Positions 1 to 10,579 of a stretch of 64,000 nt of DNA are shown here, piece after piece. Position 1 is the first letter of the stretch. Each line of letters opens with the position of its first letter. Below the pieces are notes generated by a model. That model saw nothing but the letters and a program-made list of their open reading frames with translations. It did not search any database and was not told the origin of the DNA. A program made the position numbers and the translations under genes. The stretch is from Galaxea fascicularis (taxonomy: Eukaryota > Cnidaria > Anthozoa > Scleractinia > Euphylliidae), in contig OX419336.1 in the NCBI GenBank assembly GCA_948470475.1, positions 24,496,850-24,560,849 on the forward strand, given 5' to 3'.

Positions 1-3000
1 CATCCTGATCTTCTCTCTTTCTCCTGTAAATTTGATCAACGGAAAGATAGCTGACTACGGCGTTGCTCGTTACGCTACCCGCTGCGGCTTAACTGCAAAT
101 GAAGGTGATTTTACTATGTTTACATCTGCATGGACATAACAGTTACACAAGAAACTTGAAAGAAAAGAAGAATAACGCTTTAAATGTATTGACAAATTTC
201 TCTTAAAACGGGAGTACAGTAAGTTATAGTTCAGATTAATCAGCTATTGCACATGTAACATTTATCGTAATTATTTTAGTGAACAAAAGAACGTATTTTA
301 ACGGAGTTGGGAAAGTAGTAAGATATCGTGCAGTTGTTTTTCTAGTCTCTGTGATGAGCTAAAAAGAGTCTCACCATTTTCCCAGCCATTTAGAAGTGAA
401 ACCCAGTGTAAAGAGGCGAGAGTTTTCTTGTTTTCGCGTCGTTTTACATGTATTCGCATAAGTGCAGATTGGTCCAATGGTTTGGTCATTCTGTTTTCGC
501 AAATGTGTTTAAGGATTTGATGTTTATTTTACTGCGCAAATAGACGGACTGACAAAACTAGATGAAATTTGAAAATTGTCTGCCTTAAACTTACTCCCTA
601 ATTTATGATTCAAGAACTCCTCATTTTCTTGGCCAAGATTATTGTCATTAGGTAGATCTTTTGCACCATTCCCGGACTCGGAATCATAAGTTGGTTCTCT
701 ACTCCGGCCCCTCTCCGAGAGGTTTTTCTCCGGGTACTCCGATTTTCCCCTCGCCTCAAAAGCCAACATTTGATTTGATTTGAGTTTATTTAGAGTTCGT
801 TTGATTTACAGTCTCCCCAATTAGTAGCCGAGAGCCCCTATGCTCGGCTAGTGAGATTTGAGACTAAATAAAGTGATTATTAAGTAGAATCCTTTGATTG
901 TTTCGTTTTCATTTTTTTTTCCAAAACACACGAGGATGGTGTATTAATTAAAAAGTTAACTTTTTAACAGGGACACCAGGCTATCGAGCGCCCGAAGTTG
1001 CCAGAGGTGACGTTGCCTACAACACAGAAGTTGATATGTACTCCTTTGGAATGTTTCTTTACGAGCTTGTCACCGGTGGAAAAAGACCGTTTGAGGACCT
1101 GCGTTTCCGGCATGAACTGGATGCAGCTGTCGTGAGGGGCCGAGCGCTTGATCCGATCACGTCATGTGGGTGTCCTCCGTGGCCTGATTTAGCAGATCTC
1201 ATTGCGCATTGTCTTGAACATCAGCCAAACAGACGGATAACTGCGGAGCAGGTGAGGTTTTTGTTTGCAGATTCAGACGAAAAGCGCTTGTATTTACAAT
1301 GGTTAAATGGTCATGCTTAGTACCATGTCCACATGTTTTAGGTTTTTTCCAGTACTTACATTGTTTTTGTCATGAGAATCTATCACTAAATCCATTGCAT
1401 CCTAGTTGATCCAGATCTATCGCTGAGGGCTTCCCCTGGACCTCTCTTCTGTGGAAAGGCTCCCTTAAACATGCCTGAAACGGCTTCACTCGCTCTTTTC
1501 AAGCTCTTTTCATTGAAATACAGTTACAGCTAAAGAAAAATGGAGAGGGGACGTTGGAATCACGACAAGAAACGCCCTTTATGTCTCCCGCCTCCTCCTA
1601 CTTCTCTTTCCCTTCTCTCATTCTGTATAAGCGCCCTGTCAATCTTGTCTATCTTTATCCTGAGCCTGTAACTCCGCATAAGTTAGTTTCAAAGAAAATT
1701 ATGACAGACTCCAGTAACTTCAACAACCTTCAATCTCTCTCTTTAACGAGCCCGCAGAGATGCTACTATAAAGCTTTTATTTGAATGACCTACAGCCACA
1801 AACGTTTCACTTAGAGTGCGTTTTTATGGGCTCTTCCAGAATGAGAATACAAAGAATGAGGATGATTAGAATGATGGGAATTTCACACAGTAAATAAGAA
1901 TGGAGACGAGTAAAAAAATGAGGAAGTACGTGAACATTCTGTTCATTCTACACCACGCAGCAGAATAACAGCACCCTTACATTACTTAACTTAACACCCA
2001 AGATCTGATTATTAATTCTCCTTTCTAGCTGCTATACAGTTTCATATACATTAGTTAAGAGAATGTGGGGTTATATCAAGATAACACCCTCTGGCTGATA
2101 AATCTGTTTATTCTCATCACCTGTCTGCACGACAATGTATTAATATTATAAGGAGAACCTATATGCTAATCACTTCAGGGAATTAAAGGGGGTTTTACTT
2201 GCAGTTAGATTCAGATGGTGAAGATCTAAGTGGGATTACTCGCACAAGCGCCAGATGCACAATTAACCATTTGTATCTCTTTTCTTCCAGGCATATTCTC
2301 GTTTATGTAACCCAGAGCTGATCTGTCTCAAGCGAGATATTGCTGTCTCCAAGGGACAGACTGTGGAATGTATGACTGTTCGACACTTCATTGAAGACAA
2401 CACGGCGAAAGTCGAAGTGTGGGTAGGCAGTGGACAATCAGACGACCAAAGTGCTCAAGTTACCATTATCGATCTCGCTGAATCGGGGGTCGAGGTAAAT
2501 GACCTTTCTGTTTGGTTTCACCTGTTTGATTGTGTATTTTGTTGTCCAAAGTCACATTGGTTTTGAAAGGGGTTGACAAAAACACTTCTCAGTGGCTATT
2601 TTTTTCGATGCTTAAGAACTACCTAACTTACTGCGTTAGTTCATGATTGAAATCCCTCGTTAAGCTCTTTGTAATTTTCACAGGGCTGTACAGGAACATT
2701 CATTCGTGACCGACGAGTGAAGAGTATTGTAGCAGTGGATAGCGACACTGTACTAGCTGGTACCCAGTCAGGCAAGATCTGGGTGTTCGACGCCTCCAAC
2801 CACAAATGCCAGTTCTCTCAGCCGCAGCTGCCACACGCGGTTCTTTGCCTAAGACATTACAAGGATGTGAAAGACGGTGGTAGCGGAGTGAACTTAGTGG
2901 TCGCGGGACTAGCTAACGGTCAGCTGGCTTTATATGACGCTGACAACGTGAAGAGGGAAAACTCACAGCCCGAGTTTTTGAACTTGTGCCCGAGTCTTCA

Positions 3001-3676
3001 ACATGAGGGTTCGTCCTGTGAAGAGTGCAGAGTGCACCCTGTGGCTTGCACAGCTGTTGGGAAGAAGAGGTTATTTTGCGGTTGTGGTAATGAAGTAGTA
3101 GTGTTTCGAATCAATAATGAGGGCAAGTTGGAGTTTGAGCGCCGGTGGACCGTGGAAGACAGAGACCAAGGCCTTATTTTAAACATCGCTGTGGGGTCTT
3201 CCTTTTTGTGGACCTCAACGCGCAACAGCCCCGTCATCGAATGCTGGGATTTTGTCAAACCAAAGTTGGTTGGTCATGTAGACTGCATGTCCATCCTCAA
3301 GGAAACTGGCTACGATGGAGATTTAAGAGAAGCACGTGTTCTTAGCCTTCTCCTGTCTCGCAAGATTCTCTGGGTAGGACTGGGATCGGGTCATGTGATT
3401 CTCATCGACCCCGTGACGCGGAAGCATTTGAGCATAGTCCGTCGCCACACGTCTGCTGTACGATGTCTCGCGGACACGCGTAGCACAGCGTCAAGTAAAC
3501 CGACTTCTTTTGTGTTATCAGGTGCTATGGGGTTTATAGAAAGGCCTGGCTGCGAGTGGGCAAGAGATAACAAAGATTTCGGGTTCGCGCTTGCTTGGGA
3601 AGCGGACTTTGTTGAACAAGCCAAAGACCTCGAGAGCCACATACGGAAAAGACGTGAACTAACTGAGCATAGCTAG
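1..3676 (+). CDS. LRRK2: LRRK2-like ROCO kinase, 3' part (kinase end + WD40), partial
   Basis: Last four exons of a leucine-rich-repeat kinase; the 5' part lies outside the window. Exons: <1-104, 971-1251, 2291-2494, 2684-3676 (stop TAG). All introns are GT-AG and phases join cleanly, giving about 526 residues. The first exon carries the activation-loop motif ADYG (LRRK proteins use DYG in place of DFG). The second opens GTPGYRAPEVARG and contains DMYSFGMFLYE and APE-type kinase subdomains VIII-XI. The last two exons match the C-terminal WD40 domain, with LRRK2-like landmarks such as NSPVIECWD, VDCMSILKE and the closing helix DLESHIRKRREL. In LRRK2 this helix packs on the kinase domain. The tail fits LRRK2 better than LRRK1. 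Family role: Ser/Thr kinase phosphorylating Rab GTPases on endolysosomal membranes. Intron 2 (1252-2290) holds two MITEs. Confidence 0.9.
1814..1976. mobile_element. Harbinger-like MITE in LRRK intron, TTA target duplication
   Basis: A 163-bp element bounded by the 3-bp repeat TTA at 1811-1813 and 1977-1979. Its ends are the imperfect inverted repeat gagtgcgttttta and gcaccc. It shares the internal block cattctgttcattct with the better preserved copy at 43378-43592. A TTA duplication with G-rich termini is the PIF/Harbinger pattern; the superfamily assignment is inference. Confidence 0.65.
1982..2195. mobile_element. Degenerate TTAA-type MITE (ctttaacnccc family)
   Basis: About 210 bp starting near cttaacacccaagatctgat and ending near cagggaattaaaggg. 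This decayed terminal inverted repeat resembles that of the elements at 6016-6205 and 37345-37585. A TTAA lies at the left edge (1986-1989), but the right-hand TTAA is not preserved. The internal text resembles a repeat I associate with coral genomes; that is memory, not a search. Confidence 0.5.
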
Positions 3677-4376
3677 TGTCGTACATCACGAGAATAATAC
3701 GTTTATTTTGCCACCTAATTTCTTCACTGAGCTCTGCTGAAAAAAATTGTTCGGCGCTTGAAACAATACAACTGTTGTTTTGAAAACAGTTCGCTGACCG
3801 TTTCAGTAATTAAATTGGGTGATCAGTTAGGTAACAAGTCAAGTGTTAGTCTCTTGTATTTTTTTTCTTGCTGCTACACTGATCGTTAGAATAGCTGCCA
3901 GGTTGACAAATTTTACTGGCAAACTGATGTTCCTTTCTTCGTGGTGTTTGGGCCAAACTGTGACCTCTTGGGGCGGTGAAACTCCCAGATGCGGCATGTT
4001 ATGACAACGTAGAGCAATATAGTCAGTGCTGACGATAACTGAAGTTTGCGTCTTGATGAACTTAGTAATATATACTAAAAAGGTTTTAATCATTAATTTG
4101 ATTGTGATTTCCTATTATCAGCGGGTTTTTTTGTGGATAAAACCTGGAAACTGAATTGCCGGGTTAAGTTAAACGTCGCAGTTTTATGTTCAGAAGTAGA
4201 AGTAACAGTGTTGATTATACACGTAAGGCAGGTGGCTGTTCATAATGTTATCTATGCAACCCGTGAACAACTGTATTTTACACCATTATTACGCACAAAG
4301 TACTTGACAACCGTGAGGTTAACCCTATAGCGATGTCTCTCTTCACGTCACCTATTGTTATTAATGTGCCAACCAG

Positions 4377-4521
4377 GCCCCGGTTGTTCAAACGCTGGAT
4401 AGCGCTATCCACTGGATAAATCACTATCCAGCGGATAAGTATTGGGAAACCTAATTGCACTATCCACTGGATAGATATTTATCCGGTGGATAGCGCTTTC
4501 CAGCCTTTGAACAACCGGGGC
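4377..4521. mobile_element. 145-bp palindromic MITE, copy 1 (CWG target duplication)
   Basis: Both ends read gccccggttgttcaaa and its complement, and the interior is built from repeated gctatccactggata-type blocks in both orientations. Flanking CAG at 4374-4376 and 4522-4524 is a 3-bp target-site duplication. Other copies lie at 15419, 19568 and 58648. There is no coding capacity. Confidence 0.85.
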
Positions 4522-5522
4522 CAGAGGTTTATTGGCTGTTGAAACAAGCCATGCTATTGTTCGATGGCTGACAAATTTGAATATCAAAAGAAATTAGACG
4601 TCAATGTTTGTAAGCAGAAATTATCGCCATTTTTGGGGGTTTAGTGCCAGTTCAGACGGGTGAGGGGTGGGCTTAATATAGAAAAAACTAGAGACTCAAA
4701 GCTAGCTGTCCCAAAGACAGATTTAAATTAAATTGAATAATGTAGGTCTGACCAAAGGTTTCTCCAGCAAGTGTGTTATCTCTAGTCTAATGGACATTTT
4801 ATAGTTGCTTTCACTTTAAAATGCAATACAACTATTATCGAAGAATAAATAGTTGAAGGAAACAAATGTTACTTGGTTTTCCCTTAATTACAAAAGACCT
4901 CATCAAATGAGAAATGTAAACCACTAAAAGATTGATTTTATAAGCAGAGGATGGTAACGTATTGTATAAAGAATATTTTAGCTCCACAAAGACATGTCAG
5001 GCATGTAACACAAATTACTGTGGAAATGAGTAATAAGCGATCAGAATAATTAATAAAAGTATTGAAAATAAGGATATAGCTACACATTGTAATAGGTGTC
5101 TTTTCAGCGGGGAACTGTACTGAAAGCCATCCATGGTCTCTCGTTAATTGTCGTTCAGTCTTAAGCAAGGAAATCCCACCAATTGGTGGTTTTCATGCAG
5201 CCACGATTGCCTCAAGGTTTTGTTCAAAGTCTTTTATTTGACTTATTTTCAGTCACAAAATCTAAGTTAATTTGAATGCCCCCGTATTGCCCCAAATTAC
5301 CCTATATCGGGAAGTCAGTTTGGAGACGACCTTTGATGTTCATTTGTTATCAGTTCTTTCCCAGGCGATGTGAAAGTCTGTGAACATGAACTGCACATAT
5401 TTTCACTTGACGCGGGGTAGAATCTTAAAACCACCAGAATAACCACGTTGAAATTCTCAAACATGTAAAAGTCAACGCTATCCAGCCGATACAAACTATG
5501 TACCGCAACTTATGGTTTATTA

Positions 5523-5687
5523 GCCTGCATAACAGGCGTTTATTTAGCCGAGCGCAAAGTGCGAGACTTCGAGGGCGAAGTGGGAGACACGAACGCGGAA
5601 CGCGACGCGAGAGGAAGAGAAAAATAGATTTCTCCCCTTCTCGACTCGGGCTCCGCGCTCGTCTAAATAAACGCCTGTTATGCAGGC
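5523..5687. mobile_element. Fold-back MITE, gcctgcataacaggcg termini
   Basis: A 165-bp element whose first ~25 bases (gcctgcataacaggcgttta...) are repeated in inverse at the right end. The arms continue imperfectly into gagcgc/gcgctcg. A partial copy of its left end flanks the MITE at 15419-15533. Fragments resembling the 145-bp MITE (ctatccagccgata at ~5480, tatccactggatag at ~5697) flank it on both sides, which suggests insertion into an older copy. No clear target duplication is visible. Confidence 0.7.
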
Positions 5688-6015
5688 CAATGATTTATCC
5701 ACTGGATAGTTGCGTATTTGCCACAAAAAAGTTGCCCAACCTTTTCAGGGACATCTGGGGTCAGGAGCATAAAAACTGTCTGCAGCAAGCTCCACACTCC
5801 AGTATGTGTCAGCTTCACTGTCAGGAGTAAAGAGGGTTAGTTTCTAAAGAAAGTGCGGTAGGGAAAAGGCACACGAAAATTTGGTTTTATCAACCGAATT
5901 CATAAAATAAACTGTCCGCCCTAAAGAGATTAATAAAACTGACGTTTCGAGCATTAGCCCCTCTTCGGAGTAATCAAAGAAGTTATTACCCACCAAATTC
6001 GGAAAGGAATTTTAA

Positions 6016-6205
6016 ATCTTTAAACCCCGAGAGTGATTAGCATCAAATTTCTCCTTGTAGTATCAACGCTTACTAAATAGTGGTTATGAGAATTAAGGAC
6101 AAGATCACACAATGAATTTGCTTGATACTTCTCCCTACTACTTCAGTAGGAAATGTGTAGGGCCAACAAATGAGAATATAAATTTTGATCTTAGGGTTTG
6201 AAGGG
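6016..6205. mobile_element. TTAA-flanked MITE
   Basis: A 190-bp element between TTAA at 6012-6015 and TTAA at 6206-6209. Termini are atctttaaacccc and gggtttgaaggg, a decayed inverted repeat. A TTAA duplication is the piggyBac signature, so a piggyBac-type non-autonomous origin is inferred. Confidence 0.6.
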
Positions 6206-6833
6206 TTAAGGTAATTGGTGGTATTTGGTTTTGATTCCTTTGTAAGGAAACGGTACTGAAAGCTCCAACACAGAATCGTGACATATAACGTTACATTTTA
6301 AGCATGGTCTTTGTAGGGTCAAATCTCTTAGTGGAACAGCACTTGCCAAAACAAACAGCCATCTTATTCCAGACAGACATCAAAAGCAATTTCCTCTTCT
6401 GTATATCTTTTGTTAGTCTTTTGTAGTATCAATGAAATTTTTTCATTTGGCTCGTTTCACAATTATTGTTTTATTCATAAGACAAGTTCCAGTCATTCAA
6501 AGGACAAGGCTATCATGCAGAAAAACTTGCTTCACAAGAACAGTACCCTTCAGTTAAGGGCTGTACACCTTCACATGTTACAGCTGCATACCCTAGATAG
6601 ACCATCAAGTTATGGATCATCTTGACGTCTGTAGGAGCAGTTTATGTAAAAGTCAAGTTCCTTAAACGTTAGCAGGTCAACTTCACATGCCTCAAAATGT
6701 AATGACTCCAGGGTTCCTTACTATTTACACAGAAAACTACACAGTAATTTTGTAATGTTTCAGAAATTATGGGTCATCGGCTTAAAGCACTTTTTGTTAT
6801 TTTTTGACTAAATTTTGTGATTTACCCATTTTT

Positions 6834-6934
6834 GTGTGGCTTACACGAAGTGTATAGCCACATTATGCCGAGACCAAAGTTATTTATTTGTCCACGAGAG
6901 TAGAGCGCCTGTCACGTGGTCTAGTAAGCCACAC
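6834..6934. repeat. Short inverted repeat, gtgtggcttac termini
   Basis: gtgtggcttac at 6834-6844 is repeated in exact inverse at 6924-6934 around ~80 bp of unrelated sequence. This may be a small MITE. There is no obvious target duplication. Confidence 0.4.
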
Positions 6935-8553
6935 ATGTACGCATTGCGGGCCTATTTTTTATGTTTGGACAAGGAGCAACACTGAATATTTTTAAAGCCT
7001 AAAATTTCCACCCAGACGGATCATAAGGAAGGAACTTTCCATTCATTAGGTTCTTAAGGCACTTTCAAAATAATACACCTTACATGTACCATGTACTATT
7101 GAAAACCTTTCAAAGCATCAGCATTTTTTAAAACAAAAAAATTGATTCACAAATTATTTTACCTGCACTAGAGGCAACATACTAATAACCAGCTTCAAAC
7201 TTTAATTCTTACAAATACAGTGTATGATGTTTTCAAAAAATGAGAGGAATAATTCCCTGTTGTTTGTTATTCCGTTCAGCCATGGGTCCAGTTTTTGCTC
7301 CATGCATCACACAAAATTAAAGAACCATTTCCTTAAAGCATGTAAAAATGAATCGAACCTCAGCCCAGTCAAAATGGTTTTTAGTAGGCAAAACGGCTTC
7401 AAATGGTTGCATCTAGCACATTTTGGGGGTAAACTCAGCCCCTCTTAGAAAGCTTATAGACCTCTCAACAGAGATGGAAATAAGGGAAAACAGATTGATA
7501 GGTGATTGGCAGCTAGCTTTGTCCAGTTAACATTTTTATTTTATTCTTGTGAAAGTTTATTATATCATTTCATTTTTGCTGGCAAATTTGATCGGTAATT
7601 AACGATCACTGGCCGTTATTTCCATCCCTGCTCAAGGTTTTTTTTCCTCAAATCCTTATTATTTTTCACACGTAGCTTTATTGTGAAAAGCAAAGATATT
7701 TAAGTAAGTACTAGCCAACAATGTAAAGTGTGAGAAACTTAGTAAATGAACATTCCAGAAACCCGCAATTCAGCACACAAGCACAGTTGGTTACATTTTT
7801 AAGTAGTGGAGACCCCATTATTTGCTATCAATGAACTTTAGTGTGAAGTAGACGGCAGATATTTCATTGTAGGCAGCAAAATTGCTGGCAATTTTGACTG
7901 GGCCAGAACCTGGATAAATCTCTTGCTTATCCCTCAGTTCTAGTTTGGCAAACACTGAAATTTGGTCTTCATTTTGACCAAATTTGCATATAGCAAATAA
8001 TGATAAGTATAATAAAAGTTTTAATTATCATACTCAGGCTTCCTGGATCATTTCATATCCAGTATGCCCTTGTAGAATAATTGCTAATTACTTGCTGCAG
8101 TAGGCTTTTCAATAAGAGCTGGTAACTGAAATTCATCACCTAACTCAAGCTAATGCACTCAAGTCTGGGATACAGAAAAATGGTGAAAACTTAAGGAGGC
8201 TTGAAAGGGTTTTTTGTTGATGCAGTGTTTGTGAAACGATGAAAGATTACAAAAAAGGATATTTAAAGGCAAACTATTTGTCTCCTTGGAACTCTAATGT
8301 TGGACTATATTTTAAGGGTGCTTATGATGTCACATCAGTTACCATGGCAATGCCCCAGGTCCACAAAAAGGTCCTCTAAATGTCAGTTTTTGTAAATTAT
8401 CTGAAAAACTAATTTGGTGACCTATCGTTTTTATTTCTTTGTTGGGAAGCTCTCTCAATTCCTTAACTTTTCTGGCAGTATGAAAAAAAATTAGCTAGTA
8501 GAATTTAATATATTAAAAAAAAAACATTTTATGGCTTACAGAAAATTCTACTA

Positions 8554-9133
8554 CAGTCGAACCTCTATAATACGGACACCGTTTTAGAGAGGTGTCTGTT
8601 GTATAGAGGTCATGAAAATTACATCACTTTAAAGGCTCCATTAATGGTATTAAGTGTTCTTTAAGGCAAAACTGGCCCAAACAAGTCTTTGAGGTCCATG
8701 TCCATGAAGATAGTCTTTCAAGTGAAAATATCGAGAAGAACAGAGGTAGAAAAAGGAAAGCAACAACTGGAGAGTCTTCAAAGAATAAGAAATCTTGATG
8801 ATAAATGGCAATGACATGTCAATATATAATTTTTACTGATTGAAAACAAATGATACTGTTATCGTATGAACAATGAGACAATTGATTACTCTTTGATATG
8901 TAACGGCAAACAGGAAATCGTGTTGAACAAGAATTGTCATCACTGGAGTGTCCATAATAAAGAGGTTAAGTTTGTATGAATTTTCTCACTGGGGCCGAGA
9001 TTTTGTGTCCGTTGTCCGTATTCTAGAGTGTCCGTATTCTAGAGGTTATTTTTACAAAGAATGTATGGACATTTTCCTGGGCCCAAGTGAACTGTCCGTA
9101 TTAAAGAGGTGTCCGTAAGGAGAGGTTCGACTG
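8554..9133. mobile_element. pogo/Tigger-like non-autonomous element (TA target duplication)
   Basis: A 580-bp element with terminal inverted repeats starting cagtcgaacctctataa and closing with the near-complement gagaggttcgactg. It is flanked by TA at 8552-8553 and 9134-9135. CAGT termini plus TA duplication are typical of the Tc1/mariner-pogo (Tigger) group. Both ends carry repeated gtccgtattctagaggt-like subterminal blocks. A short Lys/Arg-rich stretch near 8740-8800 ending in a stop could be the remnant of a transposase tail, but that is speculative. Confidence 0.8.
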
Positions 9134-9496
9134 TAGATAATTTTCCCTGAAACTTTTATATTTGAAGTGTCATCATGAATAGTACGTGCATGCAAAAAAT
9201 CAAGATAGGTTACCAGGCAAAATTTTGAGCTAAAAACAAATGTTTTCGGCAGATTTTATTTCAGGTTCACGCAATTTTATACAGTATTTAACTTCTGGTG
9301 TGCTTGATTTTGATTCATTCAGCTGACATGTGTGTCTTGGTTATGGCGTGTGTAGATTCCGTGCACGCTCACAGCTGAAAACCCTTTCCAACCTCCTTAA
9401 AAAACTCCCAGTGTTCCAAATCACCTAGCCTGGTATTCATTTTATAAAAACAAACTCTCACAAATCAGTATACATCTACCTGCCTGTACTATAAGA

Positions 9497-10435
9497 TTAT
9501 ACATGGTAGGAGCGGTATGTGACCCAGTTTGACTGAAGATGTTTGGGTCTATCTTTGTGGCTCGATGAGAACAGTGACTTGAAAACTTTGCTTGCCTTGG
9601 GATCTTCGGCCACAGTCTTGTGTTTTGACAGATCTGGAATCTTTCCCTTTGAAGGACGTGTTCCATTTAGCTTTGCACCTGTTACCCTTACACCACAACC
9701 GGTGACTGTGCTTGTAGACGGCATGTGCTCTGTTTTAGCACGCTTTGCTGGTTTTTCAAGGCCATCCTTGGCACTCTCACCATTTGAACTCCCTGGTGAA
9801 GATTCACCACTTGTTGATGCCGCAATCTCAGAGATCTTTGTCTTCTTAGCCTTCTTCCCCAGTTTGCTTTTCTGGCGTCTTTCTTCCATCTTTGCTCTCA
9901 TGTTACTGACCTCTTCTTCACTGCCATTAATAACAACGATGTCGTCGTCAGTGAAAACTGTGCCACAACTGTTGCAAACTGTAGATGGAACTTCCTTCAG
10001 TGCTCGCTCAGAAAACACACAGCCACATTTCCACAAGTAGCAGAACTTGTACCTGCCATTCATCTCAATTCCAACGACAGGGCAGATGAAACGAGATGCC
10101 TGGAAATCCAAATAGCTGTCTGCATGTTCCATAGCTTTCTGCTCAAAAGCTGGGTTGCTGGTTAGTTTTAGCTCTTTCACATCTTTCAGACTCCTGATGT
10201 GGCTGGCAATATCTGTAGTGACAGACGACTTGTCAAGTAGGTATTCTAGCACGGCCTCTTTGTTGTATAAATTTCCCAGCTCACAACAAACAATCGGGGA
10301 CCTCAATTCTGCCTCACTGAGAGCACAATGGAACCACTTTGCGTTTAGTTCGTAGTTTTTGTCAACTTGTTCGGGCTTTTTCTTCATCCGAACAAGTTCA
10401 TCTCGTTTTGGGATCGTTCCACCATCACACCCCAT
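9497..10435 (-). CDS. RTF2: Replication termination factor 2 (RTF2)
   Basis: A single 312-residue ORF starts MGCDGGTIPKRDELV, the invariant RTF2 amino terminus, and ends NWVTYRSYHV as in animal homologues (human about 306 aa). A RING-like Rtf2 domain follows (about residues 115-170), with C118, CGC at 137-139 and a CNSC pair at 154/157. It lacks the full classical RING cysteine set, as in other RTF2 proteins. The tail (~175-312) is Ser/Lys-rich and basic. Family role: replisome-associated factor at stalled forks, removed by proteasome shuttles DDI1/2; fission yeast Rtf2 acts at the RTS1 barrier. The ATG at 10433-10435 sits in the conserved N-terminal motif, so the start is secure. It is divergent from RMND5. 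The whole gene is one exon here, whereas vertebrate RTF2 is split into many. Confidence 0.95.
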   Translation of the reverse strand: MGCDGGTIPKRDELVRMKKKPEQVDKNYELNAKWFHCALSEAELRSPIVCCELGNLYNKEAVLEYLLDKSSVTTDIASHIRSLKDVKELKLTSNPAFEQKAMEHADSYLDFQASRFICPVVGIEMNGRYKFCYLWKCGCVFSERALKEVPSTVCNSCGTVFTDDDIVVINGSEEEVSNMRAKMEERRQKSKLGKKAKKTKISEIAASTSGESSPGSSNGESAKDGLEKPAKRAKTEHMPSTSTVTGCGVRVTGAKLNGTRPSKGKIPDLSKHKTVAEDPKASKVFKSLFSSSHKDRPKHLQSNWVTYRSYHV

Positions 10436-10579
10436 GGTCTTAGTGGTATCTTCCAGAAGATTTCAACCAAAAACAACACAACTTCTTGAAAGCAAGATGG
10501 CGGCGGAAGAAATGACGCAGACTGATAACCGATGACGCTTTTGAAGGCGCGGCTACGAAGCGGCCATTTGACAAACAAA
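10436..10579. promoter_or_regulatory. Bidirectional promoter between RTF2 and RMND5
   Basis: Only 144 bp separate the two divergent start codons, so both 5'UTRs and core promoters must share this segment. It is more GC-rich than its surroundings. It contains AAGATGGCGGC at 10494-10504, a match to the YY1 motif common at animal housekeeping promoters, two TGACGC sites (near 10513 and 10533) and a GGCCATTTG block next to the RMND5 ATG. No TATA box is visible. Factor assignment is by motif only. Confidence 0.75.

Larger units (their letters stand above)
3677..9496. other. Intergenic spacer between LRRK and RTF2 (tail to tail)
   Basis: No coding region is supported here. Reading frames are short and lack family motifs. 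The recognisable content is the mobile elements listed separately at 4377, 5523, 6016, 6834 and 8554. The remaining sequence is AT-rich with homopolymer runs. Transcript 3' ends of LRRK (from the left) and RTF2 (from the right) must fall within it, but no convincing canonical polyadenylation site close to either stop could be fixed by eye. Confidence 0.6.

Noticed and set aside
9543..10040. A 165-codon plus-strand ORF
   Set aside because: Exact shadow of RTF2 on the other strand.
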